A stretch of DNA of 64,000 bases from Kalmusia sp. IMI 367209 (Eukaryota; Ascomycota; Dothideomycetes; Pleosporales; Didymosphaeriaceae), in contig JAPEUQ010000009.1 of the NCBI GenBank assembly GCA_027946365.1, positions 1,116,001 to 1,180,000 of the forward strand, read 5' to 3'. Numbering within the stretch: the first letter of the stretch is position 1; each line of letters starts with the position of its first letter. The notes beneath the pieces were generated by a model. That model was not told the DNA's origin. It did not search any database and worked only from the letters and a program-made list of their open reading frames with translations. Of this stretch, positions 11,697 to 24,152 are shown in pieces. The position numbers and the translations under genes are program-made.

Positions 11697-12811
11697 TCAA
11701 TCGCTTAGATCCGGATTGGCGATGAACAGCCTCGTGTTGCTCATCGTCGTGGTGCGCTCGTCAACGCTACCTCTTCGGTGGAGGTCAGAATTATTCTTCT
11801 CAGGGTCTACCTTGGGCAGCCCTTGCGGCATCTGGCCAATGTCGCCGAAATTCCTTTCGCCGCTGCTTCCACTGCCTCCCGAAAGGCCAGTCTTGGTGTG
11901 TTCGAAGTAGTCGTTGGGTGTGTAGTTTGGCACGGGTGTTTCTTCCTCGGGGAGGTCTGCCATCTCGCCGGGCGACGAGTTCTGTCCGCTCGGTGGCGTG
12001 GAGTTGGACGACCGATTCGCATAGGCCAAGTGCCGGCCAGAGCCGAGTGAGCTGCGGCCCGAGCCTGTGCGGTGGTGGTAAGGTCCCGCGCTTTGTCCTA
12101 TAGAGGCATTGTCCTCGCTGTCGCCCTCGTCCACCTCGGAAGCGCTCAAGCGCATGGGCACACCCGAGCCAGCCGTTGCGATGGGTGCATACAACGACGC
12201 CTTGGGCACCCCGTGATGGCGGACTTTGGATCTGACTCCCGCGGCGACGCTCGAGCCGCCTGATGAGTTGCGTAGGGGAACGTGGTGGCCTCCGCCGGCA
12301 ACCTCCATTACGGCGCGCATCTGCACAAAGCGTGTCAGCTTAGCTCACGAGCAGCGAATGATTTGCGGCGTCGCATGTTACGCACCTTTGCTTGACGCTG
12401 CTGAGCCACTACGCGCGGATCGTCGTACTGTGCTCTGTCGCACCAGACCGTAGCCTTTTGTTTGCGCATGAGAGCCACATAGCTGGATGGCGAGTTGCCA
12501 GAGCGTGCCGAGGAAGATCGTCGCAATGCCCCACTATTTGTGCGGCCGGGTGTTCCGGAGGTGGAAGATGTGGAAGACGTGGGCGTTCGACGCAGCGAAC
12601 CCGAGTACATCTGCGGCGGGTACTGTGAGTTCATTGTGGAGGTGGTGGGCGACGGAGCGACGGGGAACACGCCAGAAGAGGTCGTCCGCGTCCGTGAATG
12701 TCCTGACTGCGCGTCGAAGGGAAGCTGAGGTGGCCGCACCGAAATGCCTGGGTTTGCGATGGGCTTTCTGCGGACAGGCAGCGGCTGTGAAGAGGGGGCC
12801 ATGGTCGCCAT
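11697..12811 (-). CDS. Conserved fungal Ser-rich protein of unknown function
   Basis: Two exons (12811-12386 and 12320-11697; intron 12321-12385 with GTGCGT donor and TGTGCAG acceptor, phase 0) give 349 residues. The N-terminal third is low-complexity Ser/Thr/Pro/Arg. A more structured core spans the junction (SSYVALMRKQKATVWCDRAQ, then YDDPRVVAQQRQAKMRAV) and looks like the conserved part. The rest is disordered, with acidic (ASEVDEGDSEDNAS) and Gly/Ser-rich stretches, ending IANPDLSD. There is no signal peptide, membrane segment or catalytic motif. I chose Met 12811 because the in-frame sequence upstream resembles untranslated leader. I cannot name the family; a cytoplasmic or regulatory role is a guess. 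Confidence 0.7.
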
Positions 12812-15382
12812 GATTGTTGTTGCTCGCTCGGAGTGTGGCTGCCACAAGTGAAACGCCGACGGGAGCCCTGACGTCAAGGCGGACGGATGTTTCAAACAAA
12901 TAAAGGGAAAAAAAGAAAATAACGTTTGAGGCTCGCAATGAAGCGGGCACCTCTGAAGAGAAGGGAAGTATATAACGGCGGAGGCCACAAGGTCGGCGGG
13001 GAGGTGTGTGCCAAGGCTAGCGCCGCCGCATGCAGGTGCCCTCTCTGCTCGCACCGCTGGTTTCGGGGAGGGCGGTGGTGGCGTGGCGAGAATGCGGGAT
13101 GCTGAGGAAGCGCGCAGTCAGATGTTGGCTCCCAGAATGCCAGCGAAGAAGCAGCACGGCGCACGGCGGGGGGAGCAGAGTTGCTTCAGCGTCGAGCGGC
13201 GGCGCGTTCACCTTTTGAGGATGGGGGCTAGCAAAGACATCAGCCCTGAGCCAAGCTAGCTGACAACGCCGCGCAAACGTGGGCTGCGAACTTGTACTCA
13301 CATTCGGAAGCTCCAAAGCCGGGATCCGCTAACGCAGCAGCTAGCCAAGGCCGCCCAGTGTGGACAGCCACAAGCGACAGGAAGAGAAGAAGAAGAAGAG
13401 AGAAGAAAAAAAAGAGATCAGAGCAGAGGCGTGGTTATGTACATGTGTACCGTACCTTTGTTTTGTATGGAGACACAGCAGCGAGAGCGACGTCGCACTT
13501 GTCCTGGCAGCGGCACGGCGTAGAGACTCGGGAAGGAAGGCGCAACAACAACGGGCATTCAACGAGCGCGCGCGGGAAGATTTCTATCTTGTGCGCCCTC
13601 GATGATCGCAGTCTAGCAGACTAGGCGCCGCCGCTAGGACGTGCAAGCTGGCTCCCACCATGACGACATTGGCTCGTTCTGTGTCGTTCGCGGGCAACGT
13701 TGAGGGTGCTTACAATGACCTATCCCTGCTATATCGCGATCGCAACTTCGACCGTTCTCCCAAAACCTGAATTGCAAGGCACGGCCAACTTCCTGGCGCG
13801 GAGCCTCAGACGACAATCGCGCTGCATCCCGGCGCCGCAATGCGACCTTGCGACCTTGGACAGGCCCCCGGTCCGGCGAGCACCCCAATGAACGAACTTC
13901 GGCGCCAAATCAGAAGCGTTGAAAGCGCGGCGTGCGACCCAACCGCCTATCACATCCGCCATGCGCCAGCGTCACGGGCCAATGCAACGTCCAGCCGATC
14001 ACATCGCGTCGCCGTTCTGCCCTTGAGCCTTCGCTCGACGACGGCCGACTGAAGCAGCAAAAGCCATTCGACGATGATGCCAGGACGGCGTGCTGAAATG
14101 CGGACAACACCCTGGGCGGGCGACGAAGCGACCTACCCCTCACCATCGCCAGGGTACGTTCATGCGCGTCCGGAACACCTCCTGCCTGCATCCTCGCACA
14201 GCCATGGGAACCATTCGGAACCCAGCCGACGCAGCATGGCAGGCCTGCAGTTACCCTTTGGCTGGTATGCCCGCACCTGGCTCCCCAGCACTCCAGGTCA
14301 GCCTTCTGCCTGGCGTCTGGCACCCGGCCTGCAACGCGAGAGAAGAAGAAGACATTTTGCTGCTGCGGGACGCCCATCGCACGTAGCCAATCTCACAGAC
14401 TCACACCCAGCTGGAAGAATTGAGAGAATCGTATTAACCTACATTGAATATATATGAATTCCAACAGTGTCGCCAGGCTACCAGGCGCCACAGGGTCCGC
14501 TCCCGCTTGCTGAAAGGTATTGTATGCTGATCTTTGCCTTGTTGGTTACAGGGTGTTGTACGGATGGAGATTTCTTACCCCGCGACCCCACGCTATGCAG
14601 TGCGCCTACGTGCACGCACTAGATCTCCTTCGTCTGACAACCGTTCGTTGGACGAATGTACGTGGGACGGAGATGGAGCCGTAGTGCAGCTCTGCTCGAC
14701 ATGGATAGCCACGAAAAAAAAAAAAAGGCAGATGGGTATGCGGCGATTCTGGACCTGGCCATGAGCTGGTGGAGTCGACCCGCGCGGCACAAGTCAGGAA
14801 CAGCGCCTGTCAGGCAATCAATTTGCAACTCCAGTGGGACCAAAAGACGAGCAGTGCAAATGTCTACGTTGATTCTGAACCTCAGACCATCTTGCACCAC
14901 CAATGCGGTGCGCGCGAGCTCGGAACAAGGAACAATGGTCAAGTGAGCAATGCACCACCGATTGCCCAAATCGGGTAATTTGCGATGCAGCGCGATATGA
15001 TCTGGCTACGAGTCACACAGCAGAAGCGCACGCAACACACGGAGATCGTTCGCACAACACTAGGAATCGACTGGACCAGCCTGGAGAACGACCCCAGAGG
15101 TGACGCAGTCTACTATGCGTCTCCAGACCTTTGGCTTGATGCCGGCTCTCCACATGCTCGACTACGACGAGTCTCACTTGCGTGGCGGCCCGCTGCTGCG
15201 CGCCCCAACTCTGCGCTGGCAGATATACACGTATCGCCGTACAGAAAGTTAGTGCAACCTGGCCATGTGTGAGGGGCAAGTAAGCGCTTGGGAAACTTGA
15301 AAAACTCGAGATGCATTATAGCTAGAAGCTGAGCAAGACTTATAGAGCGGTCTAGGCTGGCCGGATCCTGCGCTAGGCTAAC
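12812..15382. other. Long intergenic region, no gene recognised
   Basis: About 2.6 kb of GC-rich sequence between two minus-strand genes. Many overlapping open frames exist on both strands because of base composition, but none has domains, hydrophobic patterning or coherent splice sites. A purine-rich block (13378-13420, GAAGAAG then a poly-A run) and an A-run near 14714-14726 are the only simple sequences seen. Confidence 0.45.
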
Positions 15383-16284
15383 CTAGTAAATGCCCGGGAT
15401 AAGCCGATACTTAGTCTGCTTCTTGAACTGTTGCCAATCCTCCCCGTACCTCTTCTCGCAATATCTAGACAGCATTAGCGCAAGTTTGCGGGAGGGGGTT
15501 GTTTCAACGTCACACATACTCATTCAGAACGGGCACGCCTCGCCTGGCGAAATCCGCGAAGAAGAATCCCCCAACCAGGGCCCCCATGATCCAACCTCCT
15601 CCCGTCAGGGCATAGGCGGCCCTCCAAACGGTATAGCCTCCGTAGTTGATATGCCTTGCAAATGCCCACAGCCCTCCCGTATACGGCTTGCCTTTATTCC
15701 TGGGATCCTTCTTGAACTGCTTGCGCTGGACTTCGGAGATGAGCTCGGTCAGGAGACCCGTCACGTACAAGGCGCCGCCGACGAGGAGCGCAGGCTGCGG
15801 GAACGCAGACTCGAGCGAAGCCGAGGTCGCGCGGATCAGGAACGCGTACGAGCTGAGGCTGTTGAACACGGTGTTGAAGATGGAGATCGCAACCGCGTTG
15901 TTGACGCTCATGGGCTCGCCGGCCAGCGCCACGGCCCAGATGTCCTGCTTCACGGCGCTTCCCACGGCCATGCTCAGGAGCACGAGGCGGTACGGCGAGA
16001 GGCCTAATCCATCGATGATAGATATGCCTGTGTTTGCGGGCGTTCCGGGCGGCAGCGTCCGGAGCCCAACGCTGTGCAGGATACCTGTTCCCGCGCCGCG
16101 CAGGATGGAGTACTGGATGAACGGGTCGATGGCTCGGGCGATCACGAAGACGGCCTTGCCAACGGGCGTGGGGGTGTAGTCTCCGCGCGAGATGAGATCG
16201 CGCTTCTTGGACGCTTCGGAGCGAGGGTCGTTCGCTCGCGCCTCATCGTAGCCCTTGGTGTTGGGTATCAAGTTGCTAAGGCAT
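15383..16284 (-). CDS. DUF1295 / steroid-reductase-like multi-pass membrane protein
   Basis: The main exon (about 16276-15514) encodes a hydrophobic protein with several membrane segments (RLVLLSMAVGSAV, LLVGGALYVTGLLTELISE, GGWIMGALVGGFFFADFA). It has the family pattern FARHINYGGYTVWRAAYAL. A short last exon (15464-15383) adds YCEKRYGEDWQQFK and ends LIPGIY, the usual DUF1295 terminus. That junction is best met with a weak GTGACG donor at 15513; a GTGTGA donor at 15515 would break frame. The 5' end is odd. The frame is open upstream to about 16300 but holds no ATG. ATG 16284 is out of frame by one base; removal of one T from CCTTAG would give a start MPSNLIPNTKG. Otherwise a separate first exon with a start outside this frame is needed. 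The family comprises 5-alpha-steroid-reductase-like membrane proteins; the substrate is unknown. Length is about 280 residues. Confidence 0.75.
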
Positions 16285-17473
16285 TGTGTCCCTGGTGTCG
16301 ATCAGATCAACTTCACGATACAATCGGGCAGGTTCAAAGGTATCGTCGTGAGCTCAGAGACCTAGAATGGCTTACGAAGCGTTGGGGGGATGTCGAGTCG
16401 ATAATGCGGTTGCCAACACGGGTAATTGCTTCCTGGCGCAGCTTCGCGATGCAGACGTGTCGCACAAGGGCTTGGCGATACCAGGATGCCCTTTAGGAAT
16501 GTATCTCTTCCTTCAATGGACGATGGCGCCTTTAATACCCAAAGGCGTCTTGATGACCGCCCTAATACTCTCAAGACGTCTGGCTAGTGCATGCCACCGA
16601 TGCTTGACGTAACGAACCCAAGCTCCGACGTCCGACTTTATTACTAACGTACAGAAGGTCGGTCCTTGCAAAGCACCGACGAACGCCGATGGTATCCTCG
16701 AGATTGTGCAATTAGCTACCAGGCAGTGCCCTAGCGAAAGGTGCCAGATTGGAGTTCCACGCTTGGAAAGCTTCATGTACAACTAGGTACAGAATGCCCA
16801 GTGCGACGCAAATTCTTCAGCGTATGCCATTCAGACTAGCCTTTTCATCACAGGGGCGCCACGCTGAAATGTAGAAACGAGCCCTAGCCGAAGAATTGCT
16901 GAATATCCACGCATTTACTTGTTAGGGCGAAGATAACGAAGGGAAAAGGGAGGGGGGACGGGAAATCATGTAGTGGGGGCATCCCCGATACGTGTTAGTC
17001 CGAGCGCGTGCTCAGATGATGTCGTGCAGTAGCGTCCGACGCGACTCCTTCATCGACCACGAAGCGCGGGGCTGCGTTGCGGACTCGCTGGTCTAAGCTC
17101 GAGCGCACACAGATAATTTTAGGGGCTCTGTTGTCTTTGTCTTGGTACTGAAAGCGCCCTTTTTTGTTCTCGGTCAATTTTGGAGCCTTGTTCTGTTTGC
17201 GTTGGCATCGAATGTGACGGTTCTTGTTCTATGAGTAGCCCCATGGTCGGTCTGTCACGATTCACGGGTATGGCACGCGAGCGGGACTATTGCGGACCGC
17301 GCTTTCTCAATCACCTGGACCCATTGTGTTAGTGACATCGATGCGTCTTGGCCGAGCGGCGTTGATACGAGGCCTCTTCCCTTTTCTCTCTCTCTTACCT
17401 TGATGACCCACTGACGCATATACATCTTCAACCATCAATCCATATACCTTCTCATGTCAATACTCATTATTCC
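16285..17473. other. Divergent intergenic region
   Basis: About 1.2 kb between the DUF1295-like gene (-) and the ligase-like gene (+), so it probably carries both promoters. A pyrimidine tract at 17372-17400 (CCCTTTTCTCTCTCTC) lies about 75-100 bases upstream of ATG 17474, a common fungal core-promoter feature. No gene was recognised. Confidence 0.45.
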
Positions 17474-20400
17474 ATGGGGATCTCCTTCGGCGACATATGC
17501 TCCTTACTAGAAGGCGCAGAAAAAATATCAAACCAGCGACCGCGCTATACCCCAGACAAAGAGCAGCGGTACATCCGCCAGCATGTAGCGAAGTGGTTCC
17601 TTGAACACAGGCGAGACCTTGGTGCGTTCCTTTGAGTTTCCACCCAATGGCCGAGGTCTAACGCGCTTTCTGTGCCTAGACGACCCCGAGACGAAAGGGG
17701 CTGCTATACTCTCAGCTATTTTCCCCCATAGGAGAAAGGACAGGGTGTATGGCTTGCAACCGCCCCTGCTGTCTAAGAAGCTTGTCGCTTTGCTCGGTTT
17801 TAATAATGGACAGCGGATGCTGTTTAGTGGGTGGTCTACGGGTTTCCATGGGGATTTGGGTCGGTATACTGAATTGGCGTTTAGGCCTTGGGACGGTAAG
17901 TCGTTCACGAGTATGATTCAAAATCAATCCTAGGGGAGAATTCCGAAGACTCATCATGGGTCGAGTTGCCTAGTGATGCAGAGTACGCACGGGCAGTGTC
18001 TAGGCTCTTGTCCCATGACTGTGCGTGTCGCCTGTCGTGCTGATCACATATTACACACAGGCACCTTCAAAACCAAACGGGTCATCCCAATCAAAAAAAT
18101 CGACAGCCTGCTTACCCAACTAGCGGCGAAGTATCGATTCTCGGACCCTTTCATCCAGCGGCAGCGCGATTGGCACATGAGCACCGATACCGAGCTGCAA
18201 TACGTTCTGAACCGGATCGAGTCATGGGAGGCGAAATGGTTCGTCAGACTACTCCTACGAGAATATTCTACCATCTCTCTCGACGAGGCATATGTCTTTC
18301 AGCAGTATCACTTTCTTCTCCCTGATCTCCTCAAATTCCAAAACGACTTTGACGCCGCTTTCAACATGTTACGAGGGAACTTGAGTCGCTATCCACCTTG
18401 TCCGGCGCCACCATCAGTGAAGTTCATGCGTATAGAGGCTGCACAGCTTTTAAAAGCTGCCGTCGGCATCAAAGTTGCTCGTCCGACTTTCCACAAAGCT
18501 TGGTCGTTCAAGCATTGTATACAGCTAGTCGGCAAGCGAGTATGGGCGGCCGAAGTCAAGTATGATGGAGAATATTGTGAGTCAGCCTGATACGCTTCTA
18601 GGACAAAATTTGAGCACATTTTGTACACTGAGGTACTCCGGGATATATTATGCCCAAGTGGAAAAGTCCTCGAGCTTTTGTCTTCTAACTAATAAATAGA
18701 ATGAACTGAGCTTACCCTTGGCAGGCGAGATCCATGTTGATCTAGAAAACATTACGAATGAAATCAAGATCTTCTCGAAAAACGGTAAAGACGCGACACT
18801 AGATCGTCAAGATTTGCGTGATACAATTCGCAGTGCGTTACGCATCGGACAATCAGACTGCATCTTCCAGCGGAATTGCGTCGTGTTGGCAGAAATGGTG
18901 CTCCATAGCGATAAAGAGCAGAAAATCCTACCCTTCTCCAAGATTCGGAAGCATATCAAGCGATCAGGGTCATTCTTCGGCACACTTCATGATTCGCCTC
19001 CTCATGAGTGGGAACACTTGATGCTCGTCTTCTTTGATCTCTTGGTGTTGGATGATGAGGCTGTCATGCGCAAATGTCTCCAAGAACGGCGGCGTGTATT
19101 ACGCGATCTGATAAGAACCGTCCCCGGTCGTTCGCTGCGTTCAGAATGGACTTTGCTGGACTTTAGATACGACCATGGTGTTACCGACCTCAAGCAAGCA
19201 TTTGCTCGATCGCTTGCCGATCGCCAGGAAGGGCTTATTTTAAAGCCCTTGAATACGCCATATTTCCCGCTATCTGCGGACATGGGTAGCCGTCAACCCG
19301 GCTACTTCATCAAGCTCAAGAAAGACTATTTGAGCGACATGGGCGGCTAACGAGATCTCGGTGACTTCGCCATCATCGGTGCACGCTACGATCCTCAAGT
19401 GGCATCAAAAACGGACTTGAGGCCCCTTCATTGGACCCATTTCCATATAGGGTGTGTTACGAACAAGCTGGCAATGCAAAGTTCCAGAGAAAAGCCCAGA
19501 TTCAAGGTTGTGGGATGTCTAAGCCTCGACAAGTGTATCCCTAAGAGTGACCTGAAGTACCTGAATCAATTCGGCCAATTCCAGAAAGTTGATATGGGCG
19601 TCAAACAGTCAATCAATACGTAAGTGGTCCCAGGACCGATACAAGACTGAAAGTCCTCAACCTTTTGTCAACTGAAAGTTAGATGGATCAACTGCTAATC
19701 GCAAACTTGTTAGATTTGACATCGAACATGGCAAGGGCTACGAGCGTCGCATGACAGTGGCTTTCAAAATACCTTTTATCGCTGAGATTCTTGGGAGTGG
19801 CTACGAGAAGATGCAAAATGAGACTTTTGAGATGCTTCGTCACCCACGGGTTAAGAAGATTCATCACGACCGCACCTGGGAAGATGCAGTTACCATGGAT
19901 GATTTGAAGCGAATGGCTGCAGAGAAATGGGATGTTCCAGATGTTGAAGGGCTGAATAGCCACGCGAAAGACGTTGCTACACTTGTGCGGAAATATCTCA
20001 GAGAGAAAGGGGAGTCTCAAGGTACGTACAATGGAAGACCGCCGATACGGTGTGTGACGAGCAAATGCTTCGTGTGCGCGTTACTCAAGCTAGGGTAAAT
20101 TGTGGTTCGAGTTGATCCAGTACACATTTACACATGACGCCTTTCAAAACGGATTGATCTATCTCTTACTGACCGGTACATTACTTGTAGTCAGCATCTC
20201 GGAGAGCGAGGCGACACAGGAATCAACACAACGCACCAGTCAGCCTTCCACGGTCGAATCTACACATTCCGCGCTAGATGGCGCAGTCGTTCAAGAAACG
20301 CAACAAACACATTCGACTACATGCACCACGATCTCATCGTCTCAATGCTCTGGAAGCACACAGGAAAACGGACATCGCGCCTCTAAAGAAATGCGCAGCA

Positions 20401-20666
20401 TACTTGTTCGCGAGGATACTTCAGAGCGACTCGAGAACCAAGGGGACTTGGCCTCTTACCCCACGCCGTCTACATCGTCTGGAGCTTCCACGGTTCAAAA
20501 GCGTAGCTTTGCGGGGGATGTTGTGAGTCCGCCTTTGAGTAAGCGGAGGAAGACGAATCGGACCCCACTCAAGGATGTTCGTGGAAACAGGGATCTTGGT
20601 TCATTCAATTTTATACCTCGGGAAAAGGGCGGTCAAATGTATACCGGGGGTAACTTGTCGGTATAG
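17474..20666 (+). CDS. ATP-dependent DNA ligase-domain protein, interrupted by an in-frame stop
   Basis: Seven exons: 17474-17621, 17680-17895, 17934-18020, 18061-18576, 18725-19619, 19714-20021 and 20191-20666. Their sum is divisible by three, for 881 residues if read through. Introns are short (38 and 40 nt for two). Nucleotidyltransferase motifs appear in order: motif I KYDGEY with the candidate adenylated Lys (residue about 320), motif III-like FFDLLVLDD, motif IV EGLILKP and motif V GYFIKLKKDYL. An N-terminal ligase domain precedes them; a DIEHGKGYERRM segment and a polar tail with a basic PLSKRRK patch (possible NLS) follow. Directly after motif V, TAA at 19348-19350 interrupts an otherwise continuous frame (exon 5 stays open on both sides to 19619). 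It would truncate the product at about 530 residues, losing the OB-fold side. The role would be DNA end joining or repair; it is not a clear Lig1 or Lig4 orthologue. Confidence 0.8.
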
Positions 20667-21476
20667 GTACATATCGTGACAGATATAGGAGAGTAAGGGG
20701 GCTTTTCATTATTATATGATACCCAGAATATCGATTTTGCAAGGCGGAAATGCGATCACAATGTATATGGTGATTACGATTTTCTGTAATGAAGAAATAT
20801 GGTAGCGAGCGGTAGATACCCCTGTGAGCTCCTTAATCATGATGCAATTGCCGGGAGATCTCTCGGCTACCCAGCTAATTGCCAAACACCATATTTCAAG
20901 TTCACCCAAAAACCCCCGAGATTCGTACCACCCTCTACCTTGCAAATCGATAATTGCAGGTCTTGGGACCCACACACACACACCTCGCCATGCATCCCAG
21001 TGCAGCGATCGACCAGATCACCATCTCTGCACACGCGAAGGAGGCACGATGCAACCACACATCCAACGTGACTATTCGCAGACGGTACAACATTACTCCA
21101 CCACACCCTCACCCACCGCCTCTCCTTCGCCAACCCTTTCGCACGTATCCCCATGACATCCACCTTGCCCCCCGCGTGGCCTGCTAGCATGATGTACCCC
21201 GCAGCCACAGCCGAACACGGACTACTCCTTCTGGCTAAATAGCAACAACCTTCCTGTTCCTGCATGACCTCTACATAACGCTCGCACAGCAAGACGATGT
21301 AACGCGGCACATGTGCACCAACGTGCGTCGACCTGCCAAGTACGGTCCGCAATGCGGCTACTTAAAGGAGCGCCGCAACGGCGGCGCTGTGCCGCTGTTG
21401 CGTTGTATGTGTGTGTGCGCGCGCAACTCCTCTTGCCAAGGCCCTGGATACCGTTGCTAATTGCTAGACTTGGAAT
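20667..21476. other. Intergenic region with alternating purine-pyrimidine tracts
   Basis: About 0.8 kb between two + strand genes. A GTGTGTGTGCGCGCGC tract near 21408-21424, about 55 bases before ATG 21477, and a CACACACAC tract near 20971 are the only notable sequences. Such alternating stretches can adopt Z-DNA, but function is not implied. No gene was recognised. Confidence 0.5.
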
Positions 21477-24152
21477 ATGCGGGCAAGATTTGGGTTCGGA
21501 GTCGGGATCGTTTGGGGAGCGGTCGTGGGCGCGCAGAGGACGCCGTTTCAGCATGTGGATCCGTTGATTGGGACGGTGAATGGAGGTTCGTGTGTGTGTG
21601 GCTTTTGAGATTGGATGGTGATTGACTAGTTGTAGGCCATGTTTTTCCGGGTGCGACGCTACCCTTTGGTAAGCCTTTTCATGCAATCAACAAAGGTCAG
21701 GATGCTGATTCGAATTAGGCATGGCAAAGGCTGGACCAGATACGGATGGCGAGAACCAGGGCGGCTTCAGCTCTGATAACAGTTCTATCATAGGCTTTTC
21801 GCACATGCACGACTCGGGAACAGGAGGTGTAGGTTTTTCTGCTTTCAAATTGGTAGAAATGTGCTGATCGAAGTAGGCTTCATCCATGGGCAACTTCCCC
21901 ATCTTTCCCCAAAGCGGCTGTCCCAATGGCGATATCAACGCGTGCAACTTCACGTCTTGGGAGCGCGCCACTCCACGTATCAATGGAACGGTCCATGCCA
22001 AACCGGGCTACTTTGATATCACGATGGCGTCCAACATTCGCACAGAGATGACCGTCACGAACCGCACGGCATTGTACCGCTTCACGTTCCCTGACACCCC
22101 CGCGACGCCCAACACTGCACTTAGCCCGGTCATCTCCCTCGAGCTACAGGATCTCCCGCAGACGAGAACCAATGGCTCTATCAACATCGATGGAAAATCA
22201 GGACGCATGACTGGTGGCGGTTCTTTCAGTCCCAGTTTCGGTGTCGGTCGCTACTCGTCACACTTCTGCGTTGACTTCAAGGGCGCGACGATCAAGGACG
22301 CAGGCGTGTTCTCCAACTCGCGTGCCGCAAATGTGAAATCGCTCAAAGTGATCACCGAGACGGAACGATTTGCCGACCGCCCAGCCGGTGGATGGGTGCG
22401 ATTTGAGAAGCCTAATGCCAACAACCAGATTCTCGTGCGCGTCGGCATGTCCTTCATCAGCGAAGCACAGGCCTGCAAGAACGCCGAGCGCGAACTTTCC
22501 TCCTTCGATTTCGACGGCACCGTCGCGGCTGCAGAGAAGGTGTGGACAGAAAAGCTCGATGTGATCACCATTGAGCCCGGAGGCGCAAGCGAGGTGATCC
22601 AGACGGCGTTCTGGAGCGGCGTGTACCGCAGCATGATCAGTCCACAGGACTACACGGGTGAAAACCCGCTATGGAAGTCTGATGAACCGTATTATGATAG
22701 CTATTATTGCATATGGGATAGCTTTAGGAGTATTCATCCGTTGATCACGTTGTTGGATCCGCATAGTCAGACGCTGATGGTGAGGAGTCTTTTGGATATT
22801 TATAGACATGAAGGGAAGTTGCCGGATTGCCGGATGAGCTTCTGTAAAGGTAAGTGGAGGATTACAGGTGTTCAAGAGGCCGCTAGAAACTGACCAAAGC
22901 TAGGCTTTACGCAGGGTGGTTCTAACGCAGATATTGTCATTGTGGACGCCTACCTGAAGAATATCACTGCGGGGATCGACTGGAACCTAGCCTACGAAGC
23001 CCTCGTCTCGGACGCCGAAGTCGAGCCTCCAAACTGGGACATTGAAGGTACTTTCCTCTCTTCCCCACTCCAAATCTCCACATCTAATCTCCTCCAGGTC
23101 GCGGTGGTCTCGAGGCTTGGAAGAATCTTGGATATATCCCCACTGAGAACCTCGACCTGCAAGGCGTGGGCACAGAAACCCGCTCCATCTCCCGCACTGT
23201 CGAATACGCTTACAACGACTTCGTCATCGCGACACTCGCCTTAGCCCTCGGCCATACCGCTGATTACAACAAATACCTCGGCCGCTCCGCCAACTTCTAC
23301 AACATGTACAAGGCAGACCAGACATCCTTCATCAACGGCACTGACACAGGCTTTGTCGGCTTCCTGCAGCCCCGCTACATGAACGGCACATGGGGCTACC
23401 AAGACCCCATCTTCTGTAGCCCCTTGCTAGACTTCACAGGATGCTACCTCAACCCCAGCGGGCGCGAGACCTACGAAGGCCCCGTCTGGCTGTACACATT
23501 CTTCGCGCCAGGAGACATGAAGACGCTGATCAAGACGCTCGGCGGCGCAGACACCTTCGTCCGACGCCTCGACTTCTTCCACGACTCCGGCATGGCGTAC
23601 ATCGGCGACGAGCAGGCCTTCCTGAAAGTCTTCCTATACCACTACGCAGGGCGGCCCGCCAAGTCGGCCGAGCGCGCCCACTTCTACATCCCCAGCCAAT
23701 TCAACGCGAGCGTCAACGGGATCCCAGGCAACGACGACAGCGGCGCCATGGGCTCCTTCGAGGCCCTCACCATGATGGGCATCTTCCCGAACGCAGGGCA
23801 GGATGTGTACTTCATCACGCCGCCCTTCTTCGAGTCGGTAGCCATCAAGAACGCGCAGACGGGCAAGACGGCGACCATCAAGAACGTCAACTTCGACCCC
23901 GAGGGGAAGAACGTGTACATCCAGTCTGCGACGTTGAACGGGAAGGTGTATACGCGGAATTGGCTGCAGCATAGTTTTTTCCTCGAGGGCGGCACGCTGG
24001 AACTTACCCTTGGCGCGAGCGAGAGCGCTTGGGGCACGAGGGCCGAGGATCTGCCTCCTAGCTTGGGACCCGGTGGGAATTCTACGACGGGGAGCGTGAA
24101 TAGGAGGTGGGAGATGCCCAAGTTGCCCAAGTTGGAGCTAGACAGCTGGTAG
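21477..24152 (+). CDS. Secreted glycoside hydrolase family 92 alpha-1,2-mannosidase
   Basis: Six exons (21477-21585, 21636-21668, 21719-21828, 21877-22849, 22904-23047, 23098-24152) give 807 residues; all introns are 48-54 nt GT-AG. An N-terminal hydrophobic leader ending near GAVVGAQ is a likely signal peptide. The mature start PFQHVDPLIGTVNGGHVFPG followed by TLPFGMAKAGPD is the classic GH92 opening. Further family signatures are IWDSFRSIHPL, ETYEGPVWLY and the calcium/catalytic region GNDDSGAMGS. Several N-x-S/T sites suggest N-glycosylation. GH92 enzymes are inverting, calcium-dependent exo-mannosidases that trim alpha-1,2 mannose from N-glycans or mannoproteins, presumably extracellularly here. 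The C-terminus is slightly extended (PKLPKLELDSW) with no GPI signal. The reading frame is intact through all exons. Confidence 0.93.

Noticed and set aside
13292..14457. Several overlapping + strand frames of 80-127 codons
   Set aside because: They occur in GC-rich DNA in multiple frames at once, lack domains and splice logic, and look like compositional artefacts.
17896..17933. A 38-nt intron as an error
   Set aside because: It is very short, but an alternative acceptor at 17948 (53 nt) keeps the same frame, so an intron here is needed either way.
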